NCBI RefSeq assembly: GCF_018327705.1
Contig: NZ_BNEM01000002.1
Location: forward strand, 930,001 to 994,000
Direction: 5' to 3'
DNA from: Catellatospora sp. TT07R-123
Lineage (GTDB): Bacteria; Actinomycetota; Actinomycetes; Mycobacteriales; Micromonosporaceae
DNA length: 64,000 nt
Part shown: one piece after another, positions 35,893 through 44,610 of the stretch
Layout of the letters: each line of letters starts with the position of its first letter
Numbering within the stretch: position 1 is the first letter of the stretch
The notes under the pieces: generated by a model
Databases searched by the model: none
What the model was told of the DNA's origin: nothing
Seen by the model: only the letters and a program-made list of their open reading frames with translations
Position numbers and translations under genes: made by a program

Positions 35893-36747
35893 ATGAAGGC
35901 AGCGATCCTCCTCACCGGCCGGTTCCTGAACACCGCCGCCGTCGTCGCACCACCGGTCGGCCGCAACCTCGCCTACCGGCTCTTCTTCCGGCCGACCGGG
36001 CGCGCCAAGGTCCACCCTCGCGAGCAGGACGTCCATGCGGCCGCGACGGTCGGGCAGCTCGACCTCGACGGCGTGCCGGTCAGCACCTACGCCTGGGGTG
36101 ACGGCCGCCGCCCGGTGCTGCTGGTGCACGGCTGGAGCTCCCGGGGCTCCCGGTATGCCGGGATGGTCAGCGAGCTGCTCCACCGCGGCTACAGCCCCGT
36201 CACGTTCGACGCGCCCGGCCACGGCGACTCCGGCGGCTCCTCGACCAACCTGCTCCAGTACGAGCGCGTCATGCACCTGCTCCAGCAGCGACACGGCGAC
36301 TTCGCCGCGGTCGTCGCGCACTCGTTCGGCGTCCCGTGCGCCTTCCACGCCCTGCGCACCGGCCTGCGCGCCGACCGGCTCGTCGCCGTCAGCGGCCCGG
36401 CCGAGTTCGACCACCTCGTCACCGAGTTCAGCCGCCAGCTGCGGCTGCGGCCGTCGCTGGCCGAGCACCTGCGGGTCCAGTCGGTCCGCGACATCGGCGT
36501 GCCCGACCTGTGGGAGCGGTTCTCCAGCGTGTACGAGCCGACGGCGGTCACGGTGCCGTTGCTGATCGTCCACGACGAGGACGACGACGTGGTCGGCGTG
36601 GACCACGGCCGTCGCCTGCACGCGGCGTACCCGGGGTCGCGGCTGCTGGTCACGAGCGGGCTCGGGCACCGGCGGATCCTCGGCGACCCGCGCATCGTCG
36701 GGCCGGTGGCCGACTTCCTCGACGCCGCGGCGCCGGTGCCGCGCTGA
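35893..36747 (+). CDS. Alpha/beta hydrolase
   Basis: A 284-residue alpha/beta-hydrolase-fold protein. Oxyanion motif LLVHGWSSRG, nucleophile elbow VAHSFGVP (Ser), acid HDEDDDVVG (Asp) and GLGHRRIL (His) complete the triad. An N-terminal helix (AILLTGRFLNTAAVVAPP) could associate with the membrane. Esterase or lipase-like activity is expected; the substrate is unknown. Divergent from the SDR gene and convergent with the first GH30 gene. Confidence 0.87.
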   Translation: MKAAILLTGRFLNTAAVVAPPVGRNLAYRLFFRPTGRAKVHPREQDVHAAATVGQLDLDGVPVSTYAWGDGRRPVLLVHGWSSRGSRYAGMVSELLHRGYSPVTFDAPGHGDSGGSSTNLLQYERVMHLLQQRHGDFAAVVAHSFGVPCAFHALRTGLRADRLVAVSGPAEFDHLVTEFSRQLRLRPSLAEHLRVQSVRDIGVPDLWERFSSVYEPTAVTVPLLIVHDEDDDVVGVDHGRRLHAAYPGSRLLVTSGLGHRRILGDPRIVGPVADFLDAAAPVPR

Positions 36748-36753
36748 CGCGAG

Positions 36754-36787
36754 CCGGGACGCCCGCCGGATTCGACGGACGTCCCGG
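36754..36787. terminator. Hairpin between convergent genes
   Basis: Arms of 12 bp with one mismatch (36754-36765 CCGGGACGCCCG and 36776-36787) lie between the hydrolase stop and the GH30 stop. Confidence 0.6.
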
Positions 36788-36805
36788 GCCGCTGAGCGCG
36801 GCGGA

Positions 36806-39109
36806 TCAGGGCTGGGCGACCAGCCGGAACGACTGGGCGACCCCGCCGGTGCAGGTCCACTGCTGGATCCGCGCACCGTCGGCGGTGGACACGTCGCGTA
36901 CGTCGAGACACTTGCCGCTGTTGCGGGCGACGAACCGGTAGAGCCCGTTGCCGAGCGCGACCGGCTGCCACTGCTGGTTGGTGCCGCCGACGTAGGACCA
37001 CAGGTGCACCTGGGTGCCGTCACCGGTGGCGCCGGGGCCGCCGTCGACGTCCCAGACCAGGCTGGTGGCGTACCGGTTGACGACCTGGTAGTAGCCGCCG
37101 CTGGTGGGCCGCAGCTGCCACATCTGGTTCGCCGCGGCCGGGGTCGAGCAGGCCCACTGCTGGAGGCCCGCCCCGTTGGCGGTGTTGCGGTCCTGGTCGT
37201 CGAGGCACTTGCCGCTGTTGGTGTTGATCACCTGGTACCAGGCGTTGGGGTCGATCCCGCCCCCGCCGCCGGTGCCCGTCGTGGTGACCGCGACGCTGTT
37301 GGAGGCCGCAGAGGTGTTGCCGGCGGCGTCACGGGCCTTGACGGTGTACGTGTAGGTCGTGGCCGCCGCCAGGCCGGTGTCGGTGTAGCCGGTGCCGGTG
37401 ACGGTCGCGACCTGGGTGCCGTTGCGGAACACCAGGTAACCGGTGACCCCGACGTTGTCGGTGGCGGCGCTCCAGGACAGGTTGGTCGACGAGGACGTGG
37501 TGCCGGAGGCCGCCAGGTTGCCCGGCACGGTCGGCGCGGTGCTGTCGCCGCCGCCGCCGGTGCCCGGCCAGGTCAGCGTGGTGATCGCCCCGGGCGCCAC
37601 CGTGTACGACACGACCATGCCGTTGAACGAGACGCCGAACGTCTGGGTGCCGCCGCCGATGTTGGCCACGAACAGGGCGTACGAGCCGTCGGGGTTGCGG
37701 AACGCGACGTCGTTCAGGTCGCCGGCGTTGTTGGACGCCAGCCGCACCGCGCCCGGCCGGACGAACTTGGCCAGGTGGCCCAGCGTGTAGTACTCGGCGT
37801 TGCGGGTCACCGTGGTGCCGTCGACCGTCACCACGCCGGAGCACATGCCGGCCGGGTTGTTGCCGCAGCCGCCGTTGACCGGGCCGCCGCGGCCGTTCAG
37901 GGCCAGGTTCCAGTTGATCACCGACTTGGCCCAGTTGCGGACGACGCCGACCTCCAGGTTCTGCGCGTGCCACTTGAGCGTGTCGTTGAAGACCTGCGCC
38001 GCCGAGTCGTTGACGCCGTGCCAGCCGGAGCACTCGGTGAACCAGATGTCCTTGGCCGGGAAGGCGTTGTGCAGCGAGGTCTGGGCACCCGCGTCACCGG
38101 AGTAGCAGTGGTAGGCCGTGCCCGCGATCCATTGCGCGGCGCTGGTGTTGAGGATGTCGGACGGGTAGTTCGGTTCGGCGGGCACGCCCAGCCGCCCGGC
38201 GTCGGCGATGTCGTCGGGGTGCTCGGCCCAGTTGTGGTCGTACGAGATGATCTTCACGCTGCCCAGGCCGTTGTCGCGCAGCAGCGGCCCCAGCTCGTTG
38301 ATCACCTTCGCCTGGTGCGCGACGGGCATGTCGGTGCCCGGGTAGCCGTCCGGGGTGCGGTTCTGGGGCTCGTTCTGCACGGTCAGCGCGTAGACCGGCA
38401 CCCCCGCCGCCTGGTAGGCCTGCACGAACTTCAGCAGGTACAGGGCGTACGCGTGGAAGACCGCCGGGTCGTCCTTGAGCCGCCCGCCGACCAGCGAGTT
38501 GTTCGCCTTCATCCAGGCGGGCTGCCCCCACGGGGTGGCGATGATCCGCAGCGCCGGGTTGAGCTGGCGCGCCTGGCGCAGCAGCGGCAGGATCTGCGCC
38601 TCGTCGTGGGCGATGCTGAACCTGGCCATGCTGTAGTCGGTCTGGCCGCTGGGCAGGTCGTCGAAGGTGTAGTGCGCCTCGTCGGTGAAGTCGGAGCTGC
38701 CGATCGGCTGGCGCAGCAGGCTCAGGCCGACGCCGGCGGCCGGGTCGAACAGCGATGCCATGACCTGGTCGCGCTGGGTCTGCGGCAGGCCGTACAGCAG
38801 GGCCGCCGAGGAGTCGGTGATGGACGCGCCGAAGCCGTCCATCACCTGGAGCGCCTGGGCGGGGTCGATCGTGATCATCTGGCCGGGCCGGGTGCCGTCG
38901 CTGTTGAACACCTGGCCGGCGAGCGGGTTGAGCAGTTGGGCCCGGTCGGGCGTGGTCGTCCAGCCCGACACGGTCGGGCCGGTGGCCGCCTCGGCCGGGA
39001 CGGCGCCGCCGAGCGCGGCGGCGGCGGCCAGTGCGGCGGCGGCCGCGACGGCCAGGCCGCGGATCCGGCGGCGCGGCGTACGCGGCCGCACCGGGTGCAG
39101 ATCGCTCAT
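36806..39109 (-). CDS. Secreted GH30 glycosidase with FN3 and ricin-type (CBM13) domains
   Basis: A 767-residue exported enzyme. A signal peptide ([19 protein letters not shown], cleavage after AEA) precedes a GH30 catalytic domain (about 45-505), with QNEPQN carrying the acid/base Glu and [10 protein letters not shown] the nucleophile Glu; [13 protein letters not shown] is the family's N-terminal motif. A fibronectin type III domain (about 520-612, [13 protein letters not shown]...) and a ricin-like beta-trefoil (about 622-767, with repeated SGKCLD and QQW motifs) follow, the latter binding sugars. GH30 acts on beta-glucans, beta-1,6-galactans or glucuronoxylans; the exact substrate is not determined. 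AAGGAG precedes the ATG. The downstream paralogue suggests a shared polymer. Confidence 0.9.
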   Translation of the reverse strand: MSDLHPVRPRTPRRRIRGLAVAAAAALAAAAALGGAVPAEAATGPTVSGWTTTPDRAQLLNPLAGQVFNSDGTRPGQMITIDPAQALQVMDGFGASITDSSAALLYGLPQTQRDQVMASLFDPAAGVGLSLLRQPIGSSDFTDEAHYTFDDLPSGQTDYSMARFSIAHDEAQILPLLRQARQLNPALRIIATPWGQPAWMKANNSLVGGRLKDDPAVFHAYALYLLKFVQAYQAAGVPVYALTVQNEPQNRTPDGYPGTDMPVAHQAKVINELGPLLRDNGLGSVKIISYDHNWAEHPDDIADAGRLGVPAEPNYPSDILNTSAAQWIAGTAYHCYSGDAGAQTSLHNAFPAKDIWFTECSGWHGVNDSAAQVFNDTLKWHAQNLEVGVVRNWAKSVINWNLALNGRGGPVNGGCGNNPAGMCSGVVTVDGTTVTRNAEYYTLGHLAKFVRPGAVRLASNNAGDLNDVAFRNPDGSYALFVANIGGGTQTFGVSFNGMVVSYTVAPGAITTLTWPGTGGGGDSTAPTVPGNLAASGTTSSSTNLSWSAATDNVGVTGYLVFRNGTQVATVTGTGYTDTGLAAATTYTYTVKARDAAGNTSAASNSVAVTTTGTGGGGGIDPNAWYQVINTNSGKCLDDQDRNTANGAGLQQWACSTPAAANQMWQLRPTSGGYYQVVNRYATSLVWDVDGGPGATGDGTQVHLWSYVGGTNQQWQPVALGNGLYRFVARNSGKCLDVRDVSTADGARIQQWTCTGGVAQSFRLVAQP

Positions 39110-39200
39110 GAGCTGCTCCTTACGGAGGTGGTGGGAGCGCGGGCGGCGGGCACCGCCCGGATCCGGGGGTCCGGGGCGCCATCGCCCCGGCCACCAGAAG

Positions 39201-39216
39201 ATCGATGTTTATCGAT
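39201..39216. promoter_or_regulatory. Duplicated ATCGAT dyad upstream of GH30 gene
   Basis: ATCGATGTTTATCGAT places two ATCGAT palindromes 4 nt apart in an A+T-rich stretch 92 bp upstream of the first GH30 gene. It is a candidate operator and promoter region. Confidence 0.4.
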
Positions 39217-39245
39217 TTATTAGCGCCGATGGCGCCAGTGGTGCG

Positions 39246-39295
39246 GGAGTGCGGCGGCGGGTCGGGTGTCCCCCTCCGGCCCGCCGCCGCACTCC
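39246..39295. terminator. Long hairpin after the second GH30 gene
   Basis: Perfect 16-bp arms (39246-39261 GGAGTGCGGCGGCGGG and 39280-39295) with an 18-nt loop lie 20 bp past the stop of the CBM32-type GH30 gene. Confidence 0.75.
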
Positions 39296-39314
39296 GGTCA
39301 GCGGTGCAGGCGGG

Positions 39315-41240
39315 TCAGCGGTACAGGCGCAGGTCGGCGATGCTCCACCAGTTGCCGGCCGACGCCGTGGCGGTCACCCGCAGGTGGCGGGCCCGGGTGG
39401 GCGGCAGGTCCACGGTGGTGAGCTGGCCGGTCGCCTGGCCGTCGGCCACGACCCGCCAGTGCGTGCCGTCGTCGCTGACCGACAGCTGCCAGCCGCGGGC
39501 GAAGTCGCCCAGGTTGCCGCCGCTGTCGATCGCCACCCGGCGCAGCAGCTGCGGGCCGCCGAGGTCGACCTGGAGGTACTGGCCGGGCTCCTGGCCCTGG
39601 CCGCTGCTCCAGCGGGTCGAGGCGTCCCCGTCGACGGCGGCCGCCGGGTTCTCTCCCTGCGGCTGCGCGGTGGCGGTCGCCCCCGCCAACGACACCTGGC
39701 GCAGTTTCGGCCGGGGCAGCCGGTCGGGCCAGGTGAAGGTGGCAAGCGCGCCGCCGGGCAGGGTGTACTCGAACAGCTGGTCGCCGACGGCGACGGCGAA
39801 CGAGCGCGGGTCGTCGTTCTCGTTGTGCACGACCAGCACCGTCGAGCCGTCCGGGTTGCGGAAGGCGACGTCCATGATCTGGCCGTTCCAGCCGACCGTG
39901 CCGAAGCTGGTGCTGCCGATGCGCACGGCGCCGGGCCGGACGAACTTCGACAGGTGCCCGATCGTGTAGTACTCGGCGTTGGTGGTGACCTGCCCGTCCG
40001 CCCCGATGGTGACCAGGCCGGTGCAGGTGTCGCAGCCGCCCAGGTGCGGACCGCCCGCGGCGTCCAGCGCGAGGTTCCAGTTCACCACCGACCGGGCCCA
40101 GTTGCGGGTCGCGCCGATGGCCAGGGTGCGCGCGTGCCACACCAGGGTGTCGCGGAAGAACTTGGCGGGCGGGTCGGCGGGCCCGTGCGAGCCGGAGCAC
40201 TCGGTGAGCCAGACGCCCTTGTCCGGGAAGGCGTCGTGCAGCGCGGTCTGCGCGGCCGGGTCGCCGTAGTAGCAGTGGTACGCGGTCCCGGCGACCCAGC
40301 GTGCCGCCGGTCCGGACAGGACGCGGTACGGGTAGTCGGTCTCCGGGTCCTCGCCGGGCGGGGTCCCGGCCACGTCGTTGGGGTGCTCGGCCCAGTTGTG
40401 GTCGTAGGCCAGGATCTGGGTGCGCGGGCTGGCCGCCCGCAGCTTCGGCCCGAGCGCCAGGATGACGCGCTCCTGCTGCCGCGCCGTCAGGTCCGTGCCC
40501 GGATAGCCGGACGGGGTGCGGTTCTGCGGCTCGTTCTGCAGCGACAGGTAGTCGACGGGCACGCCCGCCGCCGCGTACGCGCGCACGAAGGCGACCAGGT
40601 AGCGGGCGTAGGCGTCGTACACCGCCGGGTCGTCCTTGAGGCGGCCGCCGACCAGCGAACCGGTGGTCTTCATCCACGCGGGCGGGCTCCACGGCGTGGC
40701 CATGATGCTCAGCCTCGGGTTGAGCCGCCGGGCCTGGCGCAGCAGCGGCAGGATCATGGCCTCGTCCCGGGCGGTGCTGAAGTGCCGCAGCGCGAAATCG
40801 GTCTGCCCGGCGGGCATGTCGTCGTAGGTGTAGTGCGCGGTGGCGGCGGTGAAGTCCGACGAGCCGACGGGCTGGCGCAGGAAGCTCACGCCGATGCCCT
40901 CGACCGGGTCGAACAGCTGCCGCATCGCCTGGTCGCGGGCGGCGGGGCCCAGGCCGTACAGGACGGTGGCGGCCGAGTCGGTGAGCGAGGCGCCGAAACC
41001 GTCCATCGACTGGTACGACCGGCTCGGGTCGACCACGATGGTCGGCTGGTCGGAGGTGCCGGGCCCGAACGCGACCGGGGTGCCCTCGCGCAGCAGCGAC
41101 GTCTGGTCCACCGTGGTCAGCCATACCCTGGCCCGGACCGCCGGGTCCGGGCGGCCCGCCGCCACGGCGTTCGCCCCGGCCAGCCCGAGCGTCACCGCCA
41201 GCGTCGCGGCGGCGGTCGCCAGGACAGGTCTGATGTGCAT
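39315..41240 (-). CDS. Secreted GH30 glycosidase with F5/8C (CBM32-like) domain
   Basis: A 641-residue exported enzyme, paralogous to the GH30 gene downstream. A signal peptide (PVLATAAATLAVTLGLAG) precedes the GH30 domain (about 35-490: MDGFGASLTDSAA, QNEPQN acid/base, WLTECSGSHG nucleophile). A discoidin-like galactose-binding domain follows (about 505-641: AVDGDASTRWSSG, QYLQVDLGG, RRVAIDSGG). The different binding tail suggests a different target site on the same polymer. The ATG at 41240 has GAGGTGG upstream. It is divergent from a LacI regulator, and its promoter region is packed with TGAAACA heptamers, so LacI-type repression relieved by a sugar is likely. Confidence 0.9.
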   Translation of the reverse strand: MHIRPVLATAAATLAVTLGLAGANAVAAGRPDPAVRARVWLTTVDQTSLLREGTPVAFGPGTSDQPTIVVDPSRSYQSMDGFGASLTDSAATVLYGLGPAARDQAMRQLFDPVEGIGVSFLRQPVGSSDFTAATAHYTYDDMPAGQTDFALRHFSTARDEAMILPLLRQARRLNPRLSIMATPWSPPAWMKTTGSLVGGRLKDDPAVYDAYARYLVAFVRAYAAAGVPVDYLSLQNEPQNRTPSGYPGTDLTARQQERVILALGPKLRAASPRTQILAYDHNWAEHPNDVAGTPPGEDPETDYPYRVLSGPAARWVAGTAYHCYYGDPAAQTALHDAFPDKGVWLTECSGSHGPADPPAKFFRDTLVWHARTLAIGATRNWARSVVNWNLALDAAGGPHLGGCDTCTGLVTIGADGQVTTNAEYYTIGHLSKFVRPGAVRIGSTSFGTVGWNGQIMDVAFRNPDGSTVLVVHNENDDPRSFAVAVGDQLFEYTLPGGALATFTWPDRLPRPKLRQVSLAGATATAQPQGENPAAAVDGDASTRWSSGQGQEPGQYLQVDLGGPQLLRRVAIDSGGNLGDFARGWQLSVSDDGTHWRVVADGQATGQLTTVDLPPTRARHLRVTATASAGNWWSIADLRLYR

Positions 41241-41250
41241 CGTCCACCTC

Positions 41251-41302
41251 GAAACTGAAACAATTGAAACAAAACTGAAACACCGTTACGCGGATCGAAA
41301 CA
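41251..41302. promoter_or_regulatory. Cluster of GAAAC repeats (LacI-type operators)
   Basis: GAAAC occurs at 41251, 41257, 41266, 41277 and 41297, several within the heptamer TGAAACA (41256, 41265, 41276). Further TGAAACA copies lie at 41390 and at 41464, just before the regulator's ATG. The clustering in an otherwise G+C-rich region between the GH30 gene and a LacI gene makes these likely binding sites for that regulator. Confidence 0.6.
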
Positions 41303-41449
41303 CCGGCAGGGATCGAAGTCAATAGCTCCCATCGGCCAACTTGGACGCGATCACCATTCCCTGAGGTGCACTGGCCTGTAACAGAAGACTGAAACATCGG
41401 GGCGTCCCGGCTACCGGCACCGCGCCGACTGGCCGGTATGCTGCCCGGC

Positions 41450-41479
41450 ATGGAACAGAGGCCTGAAACAAATGGTTAG
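41450..41479 (+). other. Possible leaderless nine-codon upstream ORF
   Basis: An ATG at 41450 opens a nine-codon frame (MEQRPETNG) that stops at 41477-41479, overlapping the LacI start codon at 41472 in another frame. A TATGCT hexamer ends 7 nt before it, the spacing of leaderless actinobacterial starts. It could couple or limit LacI translation; this may be chance. Confidence 0.25.
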
Positions 41480-42503
41480 CGCGCCCCGGGACCGGGTCAC
41501 GGTCCGCCAGATCGCCGCGCAGACCGGCCTGTCCATCGCCACCGTGTCCCGGGTGCTCAACGGGCACCCGCACGTGGCCGAACGCACCCGCGAGCTCGTC
41601 CGCCAGGCCATGGACCGGTTCGGCGACGCCGCACCGAGCCCGCGCTCGGCCGCACCCCGGGCCGTGGACCCCGGCCCGGCGGGCGTGTTCGTCCGCTGCC
41701 CCTACCAGCTGACCGACTACTTCGGCCTGATCGTCTCCTCGATCGCCGAGACCCTGCACCACTACGGGCGCCACCTCGTCCTCGACGCGGGGCAGATCGC
41801 CCAGAACGAGGACGTGCTGCCCACCCTCGCCCAGCGGCCCGGCATCGAGGGCGCCATCCTGATCCTGCCGCCCGAGCACACCGACGACCTCCAGCGGCTG
41901 CGCGCCAGCCGCCTGCCGTTCGTCGTCGTCGACCCGCGCACCCCGCCGCCGCGCGACATCCCGGCCGTGTCGGCCGCCCACTTCAGCGGCGCCCGCGCCG
42001 TCACCGAACACCTGCTCCAGCTCGGCCACCGGCGGATCGGGGTGCTGGCCGGGCCGCACAACTGGCTCGCGGGCAAGGCCCGCCTGGCCGGGCACAACTC
42101 CGCCCTGGCCGACGTGGGCATGCTCGCCGACCCCAGCCTGGTCCGCTCGGCCGAACCGACGACCGCCTTCGGCCACGCGGCCGCGGCGGAGCTGCTCGAC
42201 CTGCCCGAGCCGCCCACGGCCGTCATCGGGTTCAACGACAAGGTCGCCGTCGGCATCATCTCGGCGGCGGCCGACCGCGGCCTGCGGGTGCCCGACGACC
42301 TGTCGGTCACCGGCTTCGACGACATCGACCTGGCCCAGGCGACGAACCCGAAGCTCACCACGGTCCGCCAGCCGCTGGAGGAGATGGGCCGGATGGCGGT
42401 CAGCCTCATCATCCGGCTGCTGGACAAGCACCGGCTCGAAGCACTCCACATCGAACTGGCGACCGAGCTGGTCGTACGCGGTTCCACCGGCCCCCGCCGC
42501 TGA
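41472..42503 (+). CDS. LacI-family transcriptional regulator
   Basis: A 343-residue repressor. The N-terminal HTH (VTVRQIAAQTGLSIATVSRVLNGHPHVAERTR) is classical LacI, including the hinge-side VLNG. A periplasmic-binding-protein-like effector domain follows (FGLIVSSIAETLHHYGR, ILILPPEHTDDL, HRRIGVLAGP, TAVIGFNDKVAVGII, VTGFDDIDLAQATNPKLTTVRQP). It is expected to bind a sugar and control the divergent GH30 genes and itself; TGAAACA motifs lie on both sides of the intergenic region, one of them immediately before its ATG. AGAGG lies 10 nt upstream of the start. Confidence 0.9.
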   Translation: MVSAPRDRVTVRQIAAQTGLSIATVSRVLNGHPHVAERTRELVRQAMDRFGDAAPSPRSAAPRAVDPGPAGVFVRCPYQLTDYFGLIVSSIAETLHHYGRHLVLDAGQIAQNEDVLPTLAQRPGIEGAILILPPEHTDDLQRLRASRLPFVVVDPRTPPPRDIPAVSAAHFSGARAVTEHLLQLGHRRIGVLAGPHNWLAGKARLAGHNSALADVGMLADPSLVRSAEPTTAFGHAAAAELLDLPEPPTAVIGFNDKVAVGIISAAADRGLRVPDDLSVTGFDDIDLAQATNPKLTTVRQPLEEMGRMAVSLIIRLLDKHRLEALHIELATELVVRGSTGPRR

Positions 42504-42536
42504 GGCGCGCCCCGCGGATCACTGAGCGGGGCCGCC
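42504..42536. terminator. Hairpin after LacI gene
   Basis: GCCCCGC (42509-42515) pairs with GCGGGGC (42526-42532) around a 10-nt loop, directly after the LacI stop. Confidence 0.5.
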
Positions 42537-42680
42537 TGCCGTGCCCCGAAGGATCCGCAGCGCCCGGATCGTGACGCCCATCGATGCCATGCATGCAGGC
42601 ACACAACCGTTTCACAGCCGATCCGCAGCCGCTTCCTGCTCTCCTGACTGGCGCCCCATAGGCGAGAGTCCGGAGGAGAC

Positions 42681-44516
42681 ATGAGGCTATCCAGCCCTAA
42701 AGCAACCACGCGGCATCGGATACTGGGCGCGATCGCGTTGACGGCCGCGCTCCTGGCGTCCTCGGGTGCCACGCAGGCCAGCGCGTCGATCGACGCACAT
42801 CCGACGCTGGCCGCCCAGCAGTCCTGGCAGGCGAAGATCTCGCAGCTCGCCAAGCCGGCGCAGGGCTGCTTCAAGGCCACCTACCCGGACGTCGCCTGGC
42901 AGCAGTCGGCGTGCGCGACGCCGTCGCGCAATCCGATGGTCCCCCGCCCGGCGGCTCCGCAGACCCCTCGCACCGGTCCGCGGCCCATGGTGGTGGGCAA
43001 CGGCGACGACATCTCGGCCAAGGCGCCCAGCGGTTTCATCTTCAACGCGATCGGCTCGTTCGACAACGTGTCGGGCGTGACCAGCGTGAGCAGTCCCCCC
43101 GGCGGCGTGGGTGCGCCGGTGGCCAACGCCTACTCGCTCCAGCTGAACACCGACTTCTTCGTCAGCACCGCGTGCGCCGCCTCGCCCGACCCGAACTGCC
43201 GGGGCTGGGAGCAGTTCATCTTCGCCAACAACGGCACCTCCGGCCTGTCGTTCATCCAGTACTGGCTCATCTTCTACAACACCACCTGCCCCGCCGGGTG
43301 GTTCACGTACACGATCCACTGCTACCGCAACAGCCCCACCGGCGCGGTGGTGCCCAACCAGCCGATCACGAACCTGGCCAACCTCAAGGTGTCCGGCACG
43401 GCGAACCCGGGCAGCGACAGCGTCACCACGTTCGTCGGGCTCACCGCCTACACGACGGCCGGTGGCAACTACGTCAACGCGGCCGCGGGCTGGAAGATCG
43501 CCGAGTTCAACGTGTTCGGCGACGGCGGCGGGTTCGCCGCCAACTTCAACCCGGGCGCCTCGCTGACCGTACGGACCAGGATCAACTACGGCGGCACCGC
43601 CGCACCCATCTGCGTGGCCCAGGGCTTCACGGGTGAGACCAACAACCTCAGCTTCGGGTCTCCCCCGCCACCCGCCTCACCGCCGGGACCTGCGATCCTG
43701 GTCACGGAGAACACGACCAACACGTCGACGGCGAACTGTGCGTACGCCACCGCCGTGGGCGACACCCACGAGAACACCTTCTCCGGGCTGGCCTACGACT
43801 TCCAGGCCAGCGGGGACTTCGTCGAGGCGCGTACCGGCACGGGCTTCGAGGTGCAGGCGCGGAAGGTGTCCGGCGCGCCGACCTGGCCGGACACGTCGGT
43901 CAACTCCTGCGTCGGAACGCGGACCGGCAGCACCAGCGTCGTGGTGGCGCTGGGCCCGAAGCTCTACGTGAACGGGCGTCCCACCGCCCTCACCTCGGGC
44001 CAGCTCGCGCTGCCCGGCGTCGTCGTCAACCGCAGCGGCAACACCTACACCGTCGTCAACGACGCCGGTGACAGCATGAAGGCCGAGGTGAACTCCACCC
44101 ACATCGACCTGTCCGTGGGCATGGGCACCTGGCCGACCTCGGTGCGCGGCCTGCTCGCCAACCCCGGCAACGACGTCACCAAGCTGGAGGCGGCCGACGG
44201 CACCGTGTTCAACGTGCCGCTGTCCTTCAACGACCTGTACAACGTCTACGGCCAGAGCTGGCGGGTCCCGCCCACCTCCACGCTGCTCACGGCCTGTAGC
44301 GGCCAGCTCCAGATCGGCAACCCGAGCAGGCCGTTCTTCGCGAACAACCTGCCGCAGGACGTCCGCGACCAGGCCCAGGCCGTCTGCGTCCGGGCCGAGA
44401 TCCACCAGGCCTGGCTCGGCAACTGCACGCTGGACGTCGCGGTGCTCGGCGAGAAGGCCGCGCAGGCCTACGTCGGCGCGGCCCCGCCGGTCCTCGACGG
44501 CAACCCCCGCCAGTAG
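42681..44516 (+). CDS. Secreted protein with von Willebrand type D-like domain
   Basis: A 611-residue exported protein. A signal peptide (ILGAIALTAALLASSGATQASA) is followed by a beta-rich region of about 300 residues with few Cys and no recognised family. A VWD-like domain runs about 355-520: YATAVGDTHENTFSGLAYDFQASGDFV-type start, then EVQARKVSG, KLYVNGRP, IDLSVGMGTWPTSVRGLLANPGND, and SFNDLYNVYGQSWRV. VWD domains act in adhesion or matrix assembly. A Cys-containing C-terminal tail ends the protein. GGAGGAGAC precedes the ATG. No partner gene is evident. The substrate or ligand is unknown. Confidence 0.72.
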   Translation: MRLSSPKATTRHRILGAIALTAALLASSGATQASASIDAHPTLAAQQSWQAKISQLAKPAQGCFKATYPDVAWQQSACATPSRNPMVPRPAAPQTPRTGPRPMVVGNGDDISAKAPSGFIFNAIGSFDNVSGVTSVSSPPGGVGAPVANAYSLQLNTDFFVSTACAASPDPNCRGWEQFIFANNGTSGLSFIQYWLIFYNTTCPAGWFTYTIHCYRNSPTGAVVPNQPITNLANLKVSGTANPGSDSVTTFVGLTAYTTAGGNYVNAAAGWKIAEFNVFGDGGGFAANFNPGASLTVRTRINYGGTAAPICVAQGFTGETNNLSFGSPPPPASPPGPAILVTENTTNTSTANCAYATAVGDTHENTFSGLAYDFQASGDFVEARTGTGFEVQARKVSGAPTWPDTSVNSCVGTRTGSTSVVVALGPKLYVNGRPTALTSGQLALPGVVVNRSGNTYTVVNDAGDSMKAEVNSTHIDLSVGMGTWPTSVRGLLANPGNDVTKLEAADGTVFNVPLSFNDLYNVYGQSWRVPPTSTLLTACSGQLQIGNPSRPFFANNLPQDVRDQAQAVCVRAEIHQAWLGNCTLDVAVLGEKAAQAYVGAAPPVLDGNPRQ

Positions 44517-44527
44517 CACCTGACCGG

Positions 44528-44566
44528 CAGCGCCGGCCGACCGGTCATCCCGGTCGGCCGGCGCTG
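44528..44566. terminator. Strong bidirectional terminator
   Basis: Perfect 17-bp arms (44528-44544 CAGCGCCGGCCGACCGG and 44550-44566) with a 5-nt loop lie between convergent genes. Confidence 0.8.
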
Positions 44567-44610
44567 TCGTCGCGCTTCGGGGCACCGCCGCCGGCGCGCG
44601 GCGGCACGGA

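Noticed and set aside
37004-41258. Long plus-strand ORFs opposite the GH30 genes
   Set aside because: Val/Gly/Arg-rich shadows; catalytic GH30 motifs are on the minus strand.
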